In this document: piece after piece, positions 1-7,502 of the stretch | How the letters are laid out: each line of letters opens with the position of its first letter | Position numbering within the stretch: the stretch's first letter is position 1 | DNA from: Bifidobacterium sp. N4G05 | GTDB lineage: Bacteria; Actinomycetota; Actinomycetes; Actinomycetales; Bifidobacteriaceae | Assembly: GCF_002742445.1 (NCBI RefSeq) | Contig: NZ_NJNQ01000006.1 | Location: 79,313-143,312, forward strand | Reading direction: 5' to 3' | DNA: 64,000 bases | Program-made: the position numbers and the translations under genes | Notes under the pieces: generated by a model | The model's database searches: none | Seen by the model: only the letters and a program-made list of their open reading frames with translations | What the model was told of the DNA's origin: nothing

Positions 1-721
1 ATTCGAGCACATTCGGTGTGCAATCTTCGATGGCGTAAGTGCGCGAGCCATGCTCGTCGCGACGGGCCGGATCAAGGTAGATAAAGTCCACCGGATCCAT
101 CTGACTGAGGTATTCCACACCGTCGCCGCACACGATGCGAGCCTGGTCAAGCCCCAGCGCGGCCATATTGTGTTCGGCCAGTTCGCACAGGTGCCGTTGC
201 CGTTCCACATAAGTGGCTTGGCTGAATCCGCGCGCCAGATACGAGAAGTCCACCCCGAACCCGCCCGTCAGATCCACCATAGCCCTCTTCGCCACCAATG
301 TGTCCGATTCTCCAGAATCGGACATCCGTAAGCCCGCTTTAGCCTCTTGAGTGTCCGATTCGGCAGAATCGGACAAGTGGAGCGCACTTTTTGCCGTTTG
401 CATGTCCGATTCGGCAGAATCGGACACTCTGGCGTACACGGTTGCGGATGGTACGAGCAGGGTTTGTGTGATTTCGGACTTGTATTGGGCGGTGAACTGT
501 GAGGAGCACTGCTCCATGGAAATGTGCGGAGGGTATACGATTCCCTCGCAGGAGGCCCATTGCGGCAGTTTTTTGCTTGCGATCTGCCATCCGGCGATCT
601 GGTCGAGCGCCAACGGCAAATCGAGTCCGTCTACGCGCTTGGCTTTCAACGCCAGTTCGCGCACGTCCTCGTCGCGATGCATCGCCACGAATTCGCGCGT
701 CTTGTCATTCATGATTGTCAT
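1..721 (-). CDS. class I SAM-dependent methyltransferase, 3'-truncated by window edge
   Basis: The N-terminal 240 codons of a leftward gene that runs off the left edge. The reading MVDLTGGFGVDFSYLARGF, then a YVER segment and an LDPARRD segment, is the SAM-binding core of the methyltransferase family that often carries a THUMP-like domain; the substrate is unknown, RNA being the usual inference. The start at 721 is preceded by AGGTG 8 bases upstream; a second ATG lies at 712. Between residues ~99 and ~149 the protein holds three copies of a 17-residue repeat with core SDSAESD, encoded by 24-base palindromes spaced exactly 51 bases apart. This sits just before the SAM-binding core and looks like an expansion. 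Family call fairly sure, substrate not. Confidence 0.75.
   Translation of the reverse strand, partial: MTIMNDKTREFVAMHRDEDVRELALKAKRVDGLDLPLALDQIAGWQIASKKLPQWASCEGIVYPPHISMEQCSSQFTAQYKSEITQTLLVPSATVYARVSDSAESDMQTAKSALHLSDSAESDTQEAKAGLRMSDSGESDTLVAKRAMVDLTGGFGVDFSYLARGFSQATYVERQRHLCELAEHNMAALGLDQARIVCGDGVEYLSQMDPVDFIYLDPARRDEHGSRTYAIEDCTPNVLE
301..426. repeat. three 24-bp palindromes at exact 51-bp period inside a CDS
   Basis: Perfect inverted repeats with arms TGTCCGATTC and GAATCGGACA and a 4-base centre lie at 301-324, 352-375 and 403-426. The start-to-start distance is 51 bases both times. The 27-base spacers are only partly alike, but the translated 17-residue unit is clear. 51 is a multiple of three, so the reading frame is kept. 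Confidence 0.9.
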
Positions 722-788
722 TGGTGACGCACCTGATTTCGTTTTGTTGATTCGTCATCTATTATGGGGATTTTTTAGTTTCGCAATA

Positions 789-1053
789 TGTGGATAAGTC
801 GTGGATTATTGTGGACGAATGTGGATAGCGTCTATATCTTGTGGACAGCCTTGCGGCCATCCACAAGATATAGAACGGCATTTTTCCCCATTTTTTCGCC
901 ATGCACAGACGGTTTATCCACATTTTCCACCGTTGAAAAGCCGGGGAATTCGCCGTTTTGTGAATATCTCTGTGGATAATGCACCGAGTTATCCCCGGCT
1001 TACCCACAGTTCAACCCTCACTTATCCACAAGGTTATCCACAAATGTGGATAA
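789..1053. other. cluster of DnaA boxes about 32 kb from oriC
   Basis: Between the methyltransferase start and the rhomboid gene (a gap of nearly 380 bases) there are six exact matches to TTATCCACA or its complement: 789-797, 914-922, 971-979, 1022-1030, 1034-1042 and 1045-1053. Near matches lie at 810-818, 820-828, 840-848, 857-865 and 1000-1008. The density equals that of the dnaA-dnaN interval. No gene is seen here. A DnaA-titrating or auxiliary origin site is an inference. Confidence 0.8.
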
Positions 1054-1098
1054 CTGCATATCCGCAATTTCCCCGAATACGTTTTTTCTACCTACCGA

Positions 1099-1893
1099 CT
1101 AGAAGAACATACCAAGAAGGGGGTTTACGCGAAATGGATTACCCATATTGCATACGACGACAATCGCAATAATCACGACCAACATGATTGCGCCGTAAAT
1201 CAGCGTGCGCTGCTGCAGGCTTTTGCCGCGCAACGCATGCAGGCCCGAAACCAGCAGCCAAGCGAACACGCCTCCGATGATGAATCCGCCAACATGCGCC
1301 TGCCATGCGATGTTCGGCGTGATGATCGGCATCAGGAAGTTGATGAGCATCCAGATCATCATGGATCGAATATCGATACCAATGCGCTGGTATACCACCA
1401 GAATGGCCGCGAACAGGCCAAATAGCGCACCGGAAGCGCCGTATGAAGATGTTACCCAACCGTCTTGCGAAAACAGTGCCCAGACCATCATGCCGGCACC
1501 TCCGCCGAGTCCTGACAGCACATATAGCGCGAGGTATGGCAGATGCCCCATCATGCGTTCCAATACGGGCCCGACGCACCACAAAGTCAGCATGTTGAAG
1601 AGAATGTGCCATAGGGAGGCCGGCTGGTGCAGGAACATTGACGTAATGAAGGTCCATGGGCGGTGGGTCGCCAGCGCGGGCATGAATACGCCTGCGCCGA
1701 CGAACGAGTTGTAGCTGGCCGGCCAGGCGATTTTCAATAGTGTTTCGACAATCCAGACCGCGACGCATATCACCATGATCGCGACGGTGATCACGGGATC
1801 GCCGTTGCGCCAGCGGTACCTCATGGAACGTGCAGAGAAGAGGTCTTTGAACGACGGGGAATCGGGAAACAGACTGAAACGTTGATAAGCCAT
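1099..1893 (-). CDS. rhomboid family intramembrane serine protease
   Basis: A 264-residue polytopic membrane protein. The rhomboid signature is complete: H96 and N100 in the helix WHILFNM, the catalytic serine S154 in YGASGALFG, and the partner histidine H200 in AWQAHVGG. It would cleave transmembrane substrates inside the cytoplasmic membrane. The first ~35 residues are a soluble N-terminal tail, followed by about six to seven hydrophobic segments. It is alone on its strand, divergent from a small membrane protein gene. Its natural substrates cannot be told from the sequence. Confidence 0.9.
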   Translation of the reverse strand: MAYQRFSLFPDSPSFKDLFSARSMRYRWRNGDPVITVAIMVICVAVWIVETLLKIAWPASYNSFVGAGVFMPALATHRPWTFITSMFLHQPASLWHILFNMLTLWCVGPVLERMMGHLPYLALYVLSGLGGGAGMMVWALFSQDGWVTSSYGASGALFGLFAAILVVYQRIGIDIRSMMIWMLINFLMPIITPNIAWQAHVGGFIIGGVFAWLLVSGLHALRGKSLQQRTLIYGAIMLVVIIAIVVVCNMGNPFRVNPLLGMFF

Positions 1894-2079
1894 GTTTCAA
1901 CCCTACTGGAACGTGCGAATCCGCGAATCCGCGAAATCATTGCAAATGATTGCATTCTTGTGAATCCTCGGCGCGTAAATCCACCCAATCAACACATTCA
2001 AGGAATTAATATAGTGAACAGAGTTGGCTTGAACGAGCAGGTCAGCCAATGTTCGCCGATATTTGGGAAAGGAGCCGTC

Positions 2080-2307
2080 ATGGAGAACAAGTCTTCTAAC
2101 GGTTGGAAGTTCTTCGCACTGCTCTTCGGAGCTTTGCTTGCCGGTGTCATCGGTCTGTATGTGTACAAGCAGCAGAATCCGGATTACGATCCATGGGAGG
2201 AGCCGTGGGAGAACAGCTCGTCTCCTGTCGATCTTGGTCTGACCAAGGATGCCGAAGAAGCCAAGGAAGCCGACACTGAGGCCGCTGCCGCTCCCGAAGC
2301 CGCCTGA
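2080..2307 (+). CDS. small single-pass membrane protein, 75 aa
   Basis: Starts at 2080 behind a good ribosome site (GGAAAGGAG); an open frame continues upstream to 1882 but has no such site and overlaps the rhomboid gene start. The product has a short basic head, one hydrophobic helix at about residues 10-27, then an acidic tail rich in Glu and Ala ending EAAAAPEAA. The family is not recognised; the tail should face the outside or the cytoplasm depending on insertion. A clear terminator follows 17 bases after the stop. Confidence 0.75.
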   Translation: MENKSSNGWKFFALLFGALLAGVIGLYVYKQQNPDYDPWEEPWENSSSPVDLGLTKDAEEAKEADTEAAAAPEAA

Positions 2308-2324
2308 TTCCTACTTCTTTTCAA

Positions 2325-2357
2325 AGCCCTGCCGCCCTTTCGCGCAGGGCTTTTTGT
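2325..2357 (+). terminator. terminator of the 75-aa membrane protein gene
   Basis: The stem AGCCCTGC (2325-2332) pairs with GCAGGGCT (2344-2351) and is followed by a T-rich run. Confidence 0.85.
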
Positions 2358-2371
2358 TATTTAGACACAAA

Positions 2372-2399
2372 AAGGGACGATTCCAAAGAATCGTCCCTT
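2372..2399 (-). terminator. terminator of glgP
   Basis: A 12-bp perfect stem, AAGGGACGATTC with GAATCGTCCCTT, loop of 4. On the minus strand it is followed by TTTTGTGTC, so it closes glgP. Confidence 0.85.
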
Positions 2400-2424
2400 C
2401 GTCATCACGCCTTATCTAGCGCTA

Positions 2425-4869
2425 TCAGGCGAGCGGACCCGTCTTCCAGATGCGCTCGAGGTAATCCTCCATCGAACGATCGGAGCTGAAGTAGCCCGAG
2501 TTCGCCACGTTGATGAGGGCCTTGCGGTTCCATTCGAGCGGCTGGGCGTAGAGAGCCTCGATTTCCGACTGGATGGCGGTGTAGGCACCGAAGTCGGCGA
2601 GGGTCATGAACCAGTCCTTGGTGAGCCAATCGTGGACGAGGTCTTCGTACACGGTCTTGTCGCCGTTGGAGAAGGTGCCGTCTGCGACCATGTCGATGGC
2701 GGCCTTGAGGCGCGGATCGGCCTCGTAGTACTTCTTCGGCTCGTAGCCTTCGGCGTAGAGGGCGTCCACCTCGTCGACGGTCATGCCGAAGAGGAAGAAG
2801 TTCTCAGCGCCGACGCGCTCACGGATTTCGACGTTGGCACCGTCGAGGGTGCCGACGGTCATGGCACCGTTGAGAGCGAACTTCATGTTGCCGGTACCGG
2901 AGGCTTCCTTGCCGGCCTGGGAGATCTGCTCGTCAAGGTCGGTGGCCGGGATGAGGTGCTGTGCGAGGCGAATGTTGTAGTTCCACGGGAAGTAGACGTT
3001 CAGCTTGCCCTTGACGTCCGGGTCGTTGTTGATGACGCGGGCGACGTTGTTGATCAGCTGGATGGTCTGCTTGGCCAGATAGTAGCCCGGAGCGGCCTTA
3101 GCACCGAACACGATGGTACGCGGCATGACGTCGTCTGCAGAGATCTTGCCGGACTTGATGTCGGCGTAACGTGCGATCACGGCGAGGATCTTCAGTGCCT
3201 GACGCTTGTATTCGTGCAGACGCTTGACCATGGTGTTGATCATGGTGTTCGGGTCGATGTCGAAGCCGTATTCGCGCTTGGCGTAGTTGGCGAAGTCAAC
3301 CTTGTTGGCCTGCTTGACGGCAGCGAACTTCTTGACGAATTCGTCGTCTGCGGCAAGCGGTTCGAGGCCTTTGAGCAGTTCGAGGTCGCTCACCCACTTG
3401 TCGGTGCCGAGGCCTTCGGTGATGAGGTCGGACAGGCGCGGGTTGGCGAGCTTGACGAAGCGGCGAGGGGTCACGCCGTTGGTCACGTTGGTGAACTTGT
3501 CGGGATACACGTCGGAGAAGTTCTTCAGGGTGACGTCCTTGAGCAGCTGGGAGTGCAGCTCGGCAACGCCGTTGACGTGGGAGCCGCCGTAGGTGGCCAG
3601 ATAGGCCATGCGCACGGAGTCGCCGGTGTAGATGGCCATGTCCTTGATGGTGGCTTCGTCGACGCCCTTGGTCTTGAGCTCGGCTGCGAACTGGTCCTGG
3701 ATCTTCTCGATGATTTCGAGGTGACGCGGCAGAAGTTCGCCGATGAGCTTGGACGGCCACACTTCCAAGGCTTCCGGAAGCAGGGTGTGGCAGGTGTAGT
3801 TGAAGGTCTTGTTGGTGACAGTCCAGGCGGTATCCCAATCGTAGCCGTACTCGTCCATGAGGACGCGCATGAGCTCCGGGATGCCGATGACCGGGTGGGT
3901 GTCGTTAAGCTGGAAGGTGATCTTGTCTGCGAAGGTGGTCAGATCCGGCTTGTCCTGGCCCGGGTAGAAGACGCGGATGGCGTCATGGATGGAGGCGGAC
4001 ACGAAGAAGTACTGCTGCTCGAGACGCAACGCCTTGCCCTGCGGGGTGGAATCCTCCGGATACAGGATCTTGGAGATGTTTTCCGCTTCGACCTGCGGCT
4101 TGACGGCATCAAGGTACTCGGACTTGTTGAAGGTGAGCAGGTCGAACTCGTCGTAGCTCTTGGCGGTCCACAGGCGAAGGGTGTTCACACGGCCGGAAGC
4201 ATAGCCCGGAACCATGTAGTCGACCGGGACTGCACGCACGGACCAAGCCGGCTTCCAAACCTTCTTGCCGTTCTCTTCGACGACTTCGCCGCCGAAGGAG
4301 ACCTTCTGGTCGCGGTTGTAGTCGATGTGGCCCCATGGCTCTTCGTTGGTCAGCCAGTAGTCCGGGGTTTCGATCTGCTTGCCGTTTTCGTCGAACTTCT
4401 GCTCGAAGATGCCGTACTTGTACTGGATGCCATAACCGAATGCCGGCACGCCCAGCGAAGCGAGCGAATCGATGAAGCAGGCGGCCAGACGGCCGAGACC
4501 ACCGTTGCCGAGGCCTGGCTCGTGCTCGGCGTTGACGACGTCCTGCACGGAGAAGCCGAGTTCCTTGACCGCGGCATTGAACTGCTCGGTCAGACCGGCG
4601 TTGAGCAGAGCGTTGCGCAGCTGCTTACCCATTAGGAATTCTGCGGACAGGTAGCCGACTGCCTTGGTGTTGCCATTGACCATGTCAGCCTGGGTCTTGA
4701 ACCAGGAATCCATGAGGTGGCGTCGCACCGCGGCGGACGCGGCGACATACACGTCGGCCGGCTTGGCCTGTTCGACGGTGACGCCCTGGGTGTACTTCAG
4801 CTGCTCGCGGATCTCATCTGCGAACTGCTCCGCGGTAATCGCGGACTTCGGTGCGGTAATTTCAGTCAT
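2425..4869 (-). CDS. glgP: glycogen/starch/maltodextrin phosphorylase
   Basis: An 814-residue GT35 phosphorylase that releases glucose-1-phosphate from alpha-1,4-glucans using phosphate and pyridoxal phosphate. The N-terminal region has the family's AEFLMG and GNGGLGRLAACF segments. The cofactor site SGTGNMKFALNGA contains the lysine that binds pyridoxal phosphate (K663), followed by GTLDGANVEI. The length is full for the family and the start has AAAGGGAG ahead of it. It is transcribed alone with its own terminator. The upstream region holds an inverted repeat (5040-5060) that could be an operator for sugar control. In bifidobacteria this feeds storage glycogen or maltodextrin into the fructose-6-phosphate shunt. 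Confidence 0.96.
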   Translation of the reverse strand: MTEITAPKSAITAEQFADEIREQLKYTQGVTVEQAKPADVYVAASAAVRRHLMDSWFKTQADMVNGNTKAVGYLSAEFLMGKQLRNALLNAGLTEQFNAAVKELGFSVQDVVNAEHEPGLGNGGLGRLAACFIDSLASLGVPAFGYGIQYKYGIFEQKFDENGKQIETPDYWLTNEEPWGHIDYNRDQKVSFGGEVVEENGKKVWKPAWSVRAVPVDYMVPGYASGRVNTLRLWTAKSYDEFDLLTFNKSEYLDAVKPQVEAENISKILYPEDSTPQGKALRLEQQYFFVSASIHDAIRVFYPGQDKPDLTTFADKITFQLNDTHPVIGIPELMRVLMDEYGYDWDTAWTVTNKTFNYTCHTLLPEALEVWPSKLIGELLPRHLEIIEKIQDQFAAELKTKGVDEATIKDMAIYTGDSVRMAYLATYGGSHVNGVAELHSQLLKDVTLKNFSDVYPDKFTNVTNGVTPRRFVKLANPRLSDLITEGLGTDKWVSDLELLKGLEPLAADDEFVKKFAAVKQANKVDFANYAKREYGFDIDPNTMINTMVKRLHEYKRQALKILAVIARYADIKSGKISADDVMPRTIVFGAKAAPGYYLAKQTIQLINNVARVINNDPDVKGKLNVYFPWNYNIRLAQHLIPATDLDEQISQAGKEASGTGNMKFALNGAMTVGTLDGANVEIRERVGAENFFLFGMTVDEVDALYAEGYEPKKYYEADPRLKAAIDMVADGTFSNGDKTVYEDLVHDWLTKDWFMTLADFGAYTAIQSEIEALYAQPLEWNRKALINVANSGYFSSDRSMEDYLERIWKTGPLA

Positions 4870-5039
4870 TAATCGACTCCCTTTGACGGATTACTCTCCA
4901 GAAACATTATGCCTTGCTCCAGCGTCCTTGCATTAGCGGCTACATGAACACTAAGTAACATCATGCATACGTTCTCATACATAGCATACTACATAATCAG
5001 AAAAAAGACGAAATTTCAAGCGATTACAGGTCAGCATTC

Positions 5040-5060
5040 GTTTGCAAAAATGATGCAAAC
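5040..5060. promoter_or_regulatory. candidate operator in the glgP upstream region
   Basis: GTTTGCA, a 7-base spacer, then TGCAAAC: a perfect interrupted palindrome about 170 bases upstream of glgP, in the 355-base divergent interval. The rest of this interval is AT-rich and holds no convincing gene. Confidence 0.4.
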
Positions 5061-5196
5061 CGGCTGCCAAAACGTTGTGAACAACATGCAAACGACATGC
5101 AACAAAATTGAGAACGCTGTCAGCAATCGCAAATATTTTTCCTCTCTTCACACCCCTATTCAGTTGTGACTACGCTGTCTGCAACACCCCATCATA

Positions 5197-5212
5197 GTCG
5201 CTTGCAAGCGAC
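5197..5212. promoter_or_regulatory. perfect 16-bp palindrome before the sterol-carrier-family gene
   Basis: GTCGCTTGCAAGCGAC ends 12 bases before the ATG at 5225. No ribosome site is visible, so the transcript may be leaderless; the palindrome would then overlap the core promoter, which fits a repressor site. Confidence 0.5.
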
Positions 5213-5224
5213 AAAATAACACGT

Positions 5225-5662
5225 ATGGCTGTTATTCGAGAACAAGATCTGCATAAGGGACATGACGCATTTGCGCAATGGCTGCAAACGTCTCATCGCA
5301 TGATCGCCGACGGTATTCCCGCAAATACCGACGCGGCACGCGATTTCCGTCTGGAATTCTCTCCACGATTGCCACGCCAGCTGTGGGCGATGGCGGTGCG
5401 CTACTCGCTGCATCTGCTGGAGAAAAAAGCGCCCGGAGAGGGCGTGGAAGTGCGTGTCGCACCGTGGGGTGCCATCAAGATTCTCGACGGACCGGCATCC
5501 GATCCGCATAATCTCACGCCGCCGGATGTGATCGAACTGGAACCGGACGTGTGGATGAGACTCGCCACGGGCATTACCAGCTGGGCTGAGGAGAAGGAGG
5601 CGGGACGCATCACGGCCGTTGGCGAACGCGACGATTTGAGTAGCTTGCTGCCGTTGGTGTGA
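5225..5662 (+). CDS. sterol carrier family protein (bacterial SCP ortholog domain)
   Basis: A 145-residue cytoplasmic protein matching the actinobacterial sterol-carrier-like family: an N-terminal helical half with PRLPRQLWAMAVRYSLHLL, then a compact domain with VRVAPWGAIKILDG, a PPDVIELEPDVWMRLATG segment and an SSLLPLV end. The ligand is unknown. No Shine-Dalgarno motif precedes the ATG, so leaderless initiation is likely. A perfect 16-bp palindrome lies just upstream. It converges on the DUF3073 gene with a shared hairpin between them. Confidence 0.8.
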   Translation: MAVIREQDLHKGHDAFAQWLQTSHRMIADGIPANTDAARDFRLEFSPRLPRQLWAMAVRYSLHLLEKKAPGEGVEVRVAPWGAIKILDGPASDPHNLTPPDVIELEPDVWMRLATGITSWAEEKEAGRITAVGERDDLSSLLPLV

Positions 5663-5704
5663 CGGGCTGCGAGAAGACCGTCACAGGCGCAAAAACGCAT
5701 AGCA

Positions 5705-5752
5705 AAACCGCGATGTGGATACACCCAGCAGGCATATCCGCATCGCGGTTTC
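5705..5752. terminator. bidirectional hairpin between convergent genes
   Basis: AAACCGCGATG followed by GGATA pairs with TATCC and CATCGCGGTTT, about 16 paired bases with a central loop, placed between the two convergent stops. Confidence 0.7.
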
Positions 5753-5773
5753 ACAAAGTACCTGATATGCCGA

Positions 5774-6154
5774 TTAGTCCTGCTTCTTCGGCTTCAGCGC
5801 GCTGGGCATCGGCATCGGGATGGGCTTGTGTGGTTTCGGTGCGGCGGACTTGGTTGCCGGGAACTCTCCGCTCGTGGCCTTCGCCGCCGCCTCTGCGGCC
5901 CACTTCGCATACTCGTCGAGGTCATCCTCGGCGTCGGTCTGCGCGGACTCCTGAGCATCTTCAGAAATCTCATCTTCAGCGTCCGCATCGTGAGAATATT
6001 TTGCTTCGACATCGGCGAAAGGATCGAAAGAACCCGAACCAGGCTCCTGGGCGCCGAGCTCCTTGGCGAGCTCATCGTAGTCGGTGTCGGTGGTCAGGTA
6101 CTTGAGCTTTCGGGCTATTTTCTGCTGTTTGGCTTTCTGACGTCCGCGGCCCAT
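5774..6154 (-). CDS. DUF3073 domain-containing protein
   Basis: A 126-residue protein. The first ~30 residues, MGRGRQKAKQQKIARKLKYL and the following TDTDYDELAKELG, are the conserved actinobacterial DUF3073 core. The rest is an acidic, low-complexity stretch and a Pro/Lys-rich tail (KPHKPIPMPMP). Function unknown in the family; the basic head suggests nucleic-acid or ribosome contact, which is an inference. AGGGGGTCAG precedes the ATG. It is divergent from trpS. Confidence 0.85.
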   Translation of the reverse strand: MGRGRQKAKQQKIARKLKYLTTDTDYDELAKELGAQEPGSGSFDPFADVEAKYSHDADAEDEISEDAQESAQTDAEDDLDEYAKWAAEAAAKATSGEFPATKSAAPKPHKPIPMPMPSALKPKKQD

Positions 6155-6225
6155 CTGACCCCCTGAGGATTACTGTGCTATCAATTCATCAAACAAGAGA
6201 GTACCACTTGTTATGCCATATTTCG

Positions 6226-6253
6226 TTGTCGGCTCAGACTTTTACGATAAAAT
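6226..6253 (+). promoter_or_regulatory. candidate promoter of trpS
   Basis: TTGTCG (6226-6231) and TAAAAT (6248-6253) with a 16-base spacer, about 30 bases before the trpS ATG. Its position supports the start at 6282 over an upstream in-frame ATG at 6213. Confidence 0.5.
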
Positions 6254-6281
6254 CGCTGATTTTCTTAAGAAAAGGACACGT

Positions 6282-7382
6282 ATGACGGACGAAACCCAGG
6301 AGCAGCAGATCACCGCTGTCGGCAATGAAATGAGCGCGAGCTTCCTCGCAGCGAAGAAGCGTTCCGACGCAACGCTCGCCGCAATCGAACAGAATCCGGG
6401 CAAGTTCACCATGCTTACCGGCGACCGTCCGACCGGACGTCTGCATCTCGGCCATTATTTTGGTTCGATTCGCGAGCGCGTCGCCATGCAGAATCGTGGC
6501 GTGAATTCGAATATCATCATCGCCGATTATCAGGTGATCACCGATCGTGACACGACCGAGCATATCGAAGACAATGTGCTCAATTTGGTGCTTGATTACA
6601 TGGCTGCCGGCATCGATCCGGAAAAGACCATGATTTTTACGCATTCCGCCGTTCCTGCGGAGAACCAGCTGATGCTGCCGTTCCTGTCGTTGGTGACTGA
6701 GGCCGAGCTGCATCGCAATCCTACGGTGAAGTCGGAAATGGAAGCTTCCGGCCATGCGCTGACCGGCCTGCTGCTGACTTATCCGGTGCATCAGGCATGC
6801 GACATTCTGTTCTGCAAGGCCAATGTGGTGCCGATCGGCAAGGATAACCTGCCGCATGTCGAGATCACGCGCACCATCGCGCGTCGTTTCAACGAACGTT
6901 ACGCCAAGAAGCATCCGGTGTTCCCCGAGCCGGCTGCGATTCTGTCTGAAGCGCCGGAGATTCCAGGCTTGGATGGCCGCAAGATGAGCAAGTCGTACGG
7001 CAATTCCATCATGTTGGGCGCCACCGCGCAGGAGACCGCCAAGCTCATCAAGAAGAGTCCGACCGATTCCGAGCGTCGCATCACGTTCGATCCGATCGCA
7101 CGTCCGCAGGTTTCCGCACTGCTGACGACCGCCGGTTTGGTCACCGGTCGTGATCCGAAGGAGATCGCCGAGGAGATCGGCGATTCCGGTGCAGGCGCGC
7201 TGAAGGCGTATGTGATCGAATCGGTGAATAGCTTCCTTGAGCCGCATCGTGCCCGCCGCGAGGAACTCGCCAAGGATATGGATTACGTGCGCGATGTGCT
7301 CGCCGAAGGCAACAAGAAGGCCAACGCCATCGCCAACGAAACCTTGGAGCAAGTCCGCGATGCCATGGGCATGCGCTACTAA
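6282..7382 (+). CDS. trpS: tryptophan--tRNA ligase
   Basis: A 366-residue class I aminoacyl-tRNA synthetase that charges tRNA-Trp. The ATP-binding HIGH-type motif reads HLGH (residues 55-58) inside RPTGRLHLGHYFGS, and the second motif is a perfect KMSKS (234-238). The start at 6282 is chosen because AAAGGA lies 6 bases upstream. Length is a little over the usual ~340 because of a ~40-residue N-terminal extension. It is a single-gene unit closed by a strong terminator. No leader peptide or T-box-like structure was seen ahead of it. Confidence 0.97.
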   Translation: MTDETQEQQITAVGNEMSASFLAAKKRSDATLAAIEQNPGKFTMLTGDRPTGRLHLGHYFGSIRERVAMQNRGVNSNIIIADYQVITDRDTTEHIEDNVLNLVLDYMAAGIDPEKTMIFTHSAVPAENQLMLPFLSLVTEAELHRNPTVKSEMEASGHALTGLLLTYPVHQACDILFCKANVVPIGKDNLPHVEITRTIARRFNERYAKKHPVFPEPAAILSEAPEIPGLDGRKMSKSYGNSIMLGATAQETAKLIKKSPTDSERRITFDPIARPQVSALLTTAGLVTGRDPKEIAEEIGDSGAGALKAYVIESVNSFLEPHRARREELAKDMDYVRDVLAEGNKKANAIANETLEQVRDAMGMRY

Positions 7383-7430
7383 AGCTCCAGAAACGCCATA
7401 ATCATGCTTTAAACAGCGTTTCAGCATCGA

Positions 7431-7467
7431 CAAAGGCCGGATTGCGTATTGTGCAATCCGGCCTTTG
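7431..7467 (+). terminator. terminator between trpS and putP
   Basis: A 15-bp perfect stem, CAAAGGCCGGATTGC with its complement, loop of 7, between the convergent trpS and putP genes. Confidence 0.8.
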
Positions 7468-7502
7468 TTGCGTTTGAGTGGCATGTGCCACATTATGTTT
7501 GA

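Noticed and set aside
2632..4635. Long open frame antisense to glgP
   Set aside because: Val/Gly/Leu/Asp-rich translation typical of the complement of a GC-biased gene; no ribosome site, no domain.
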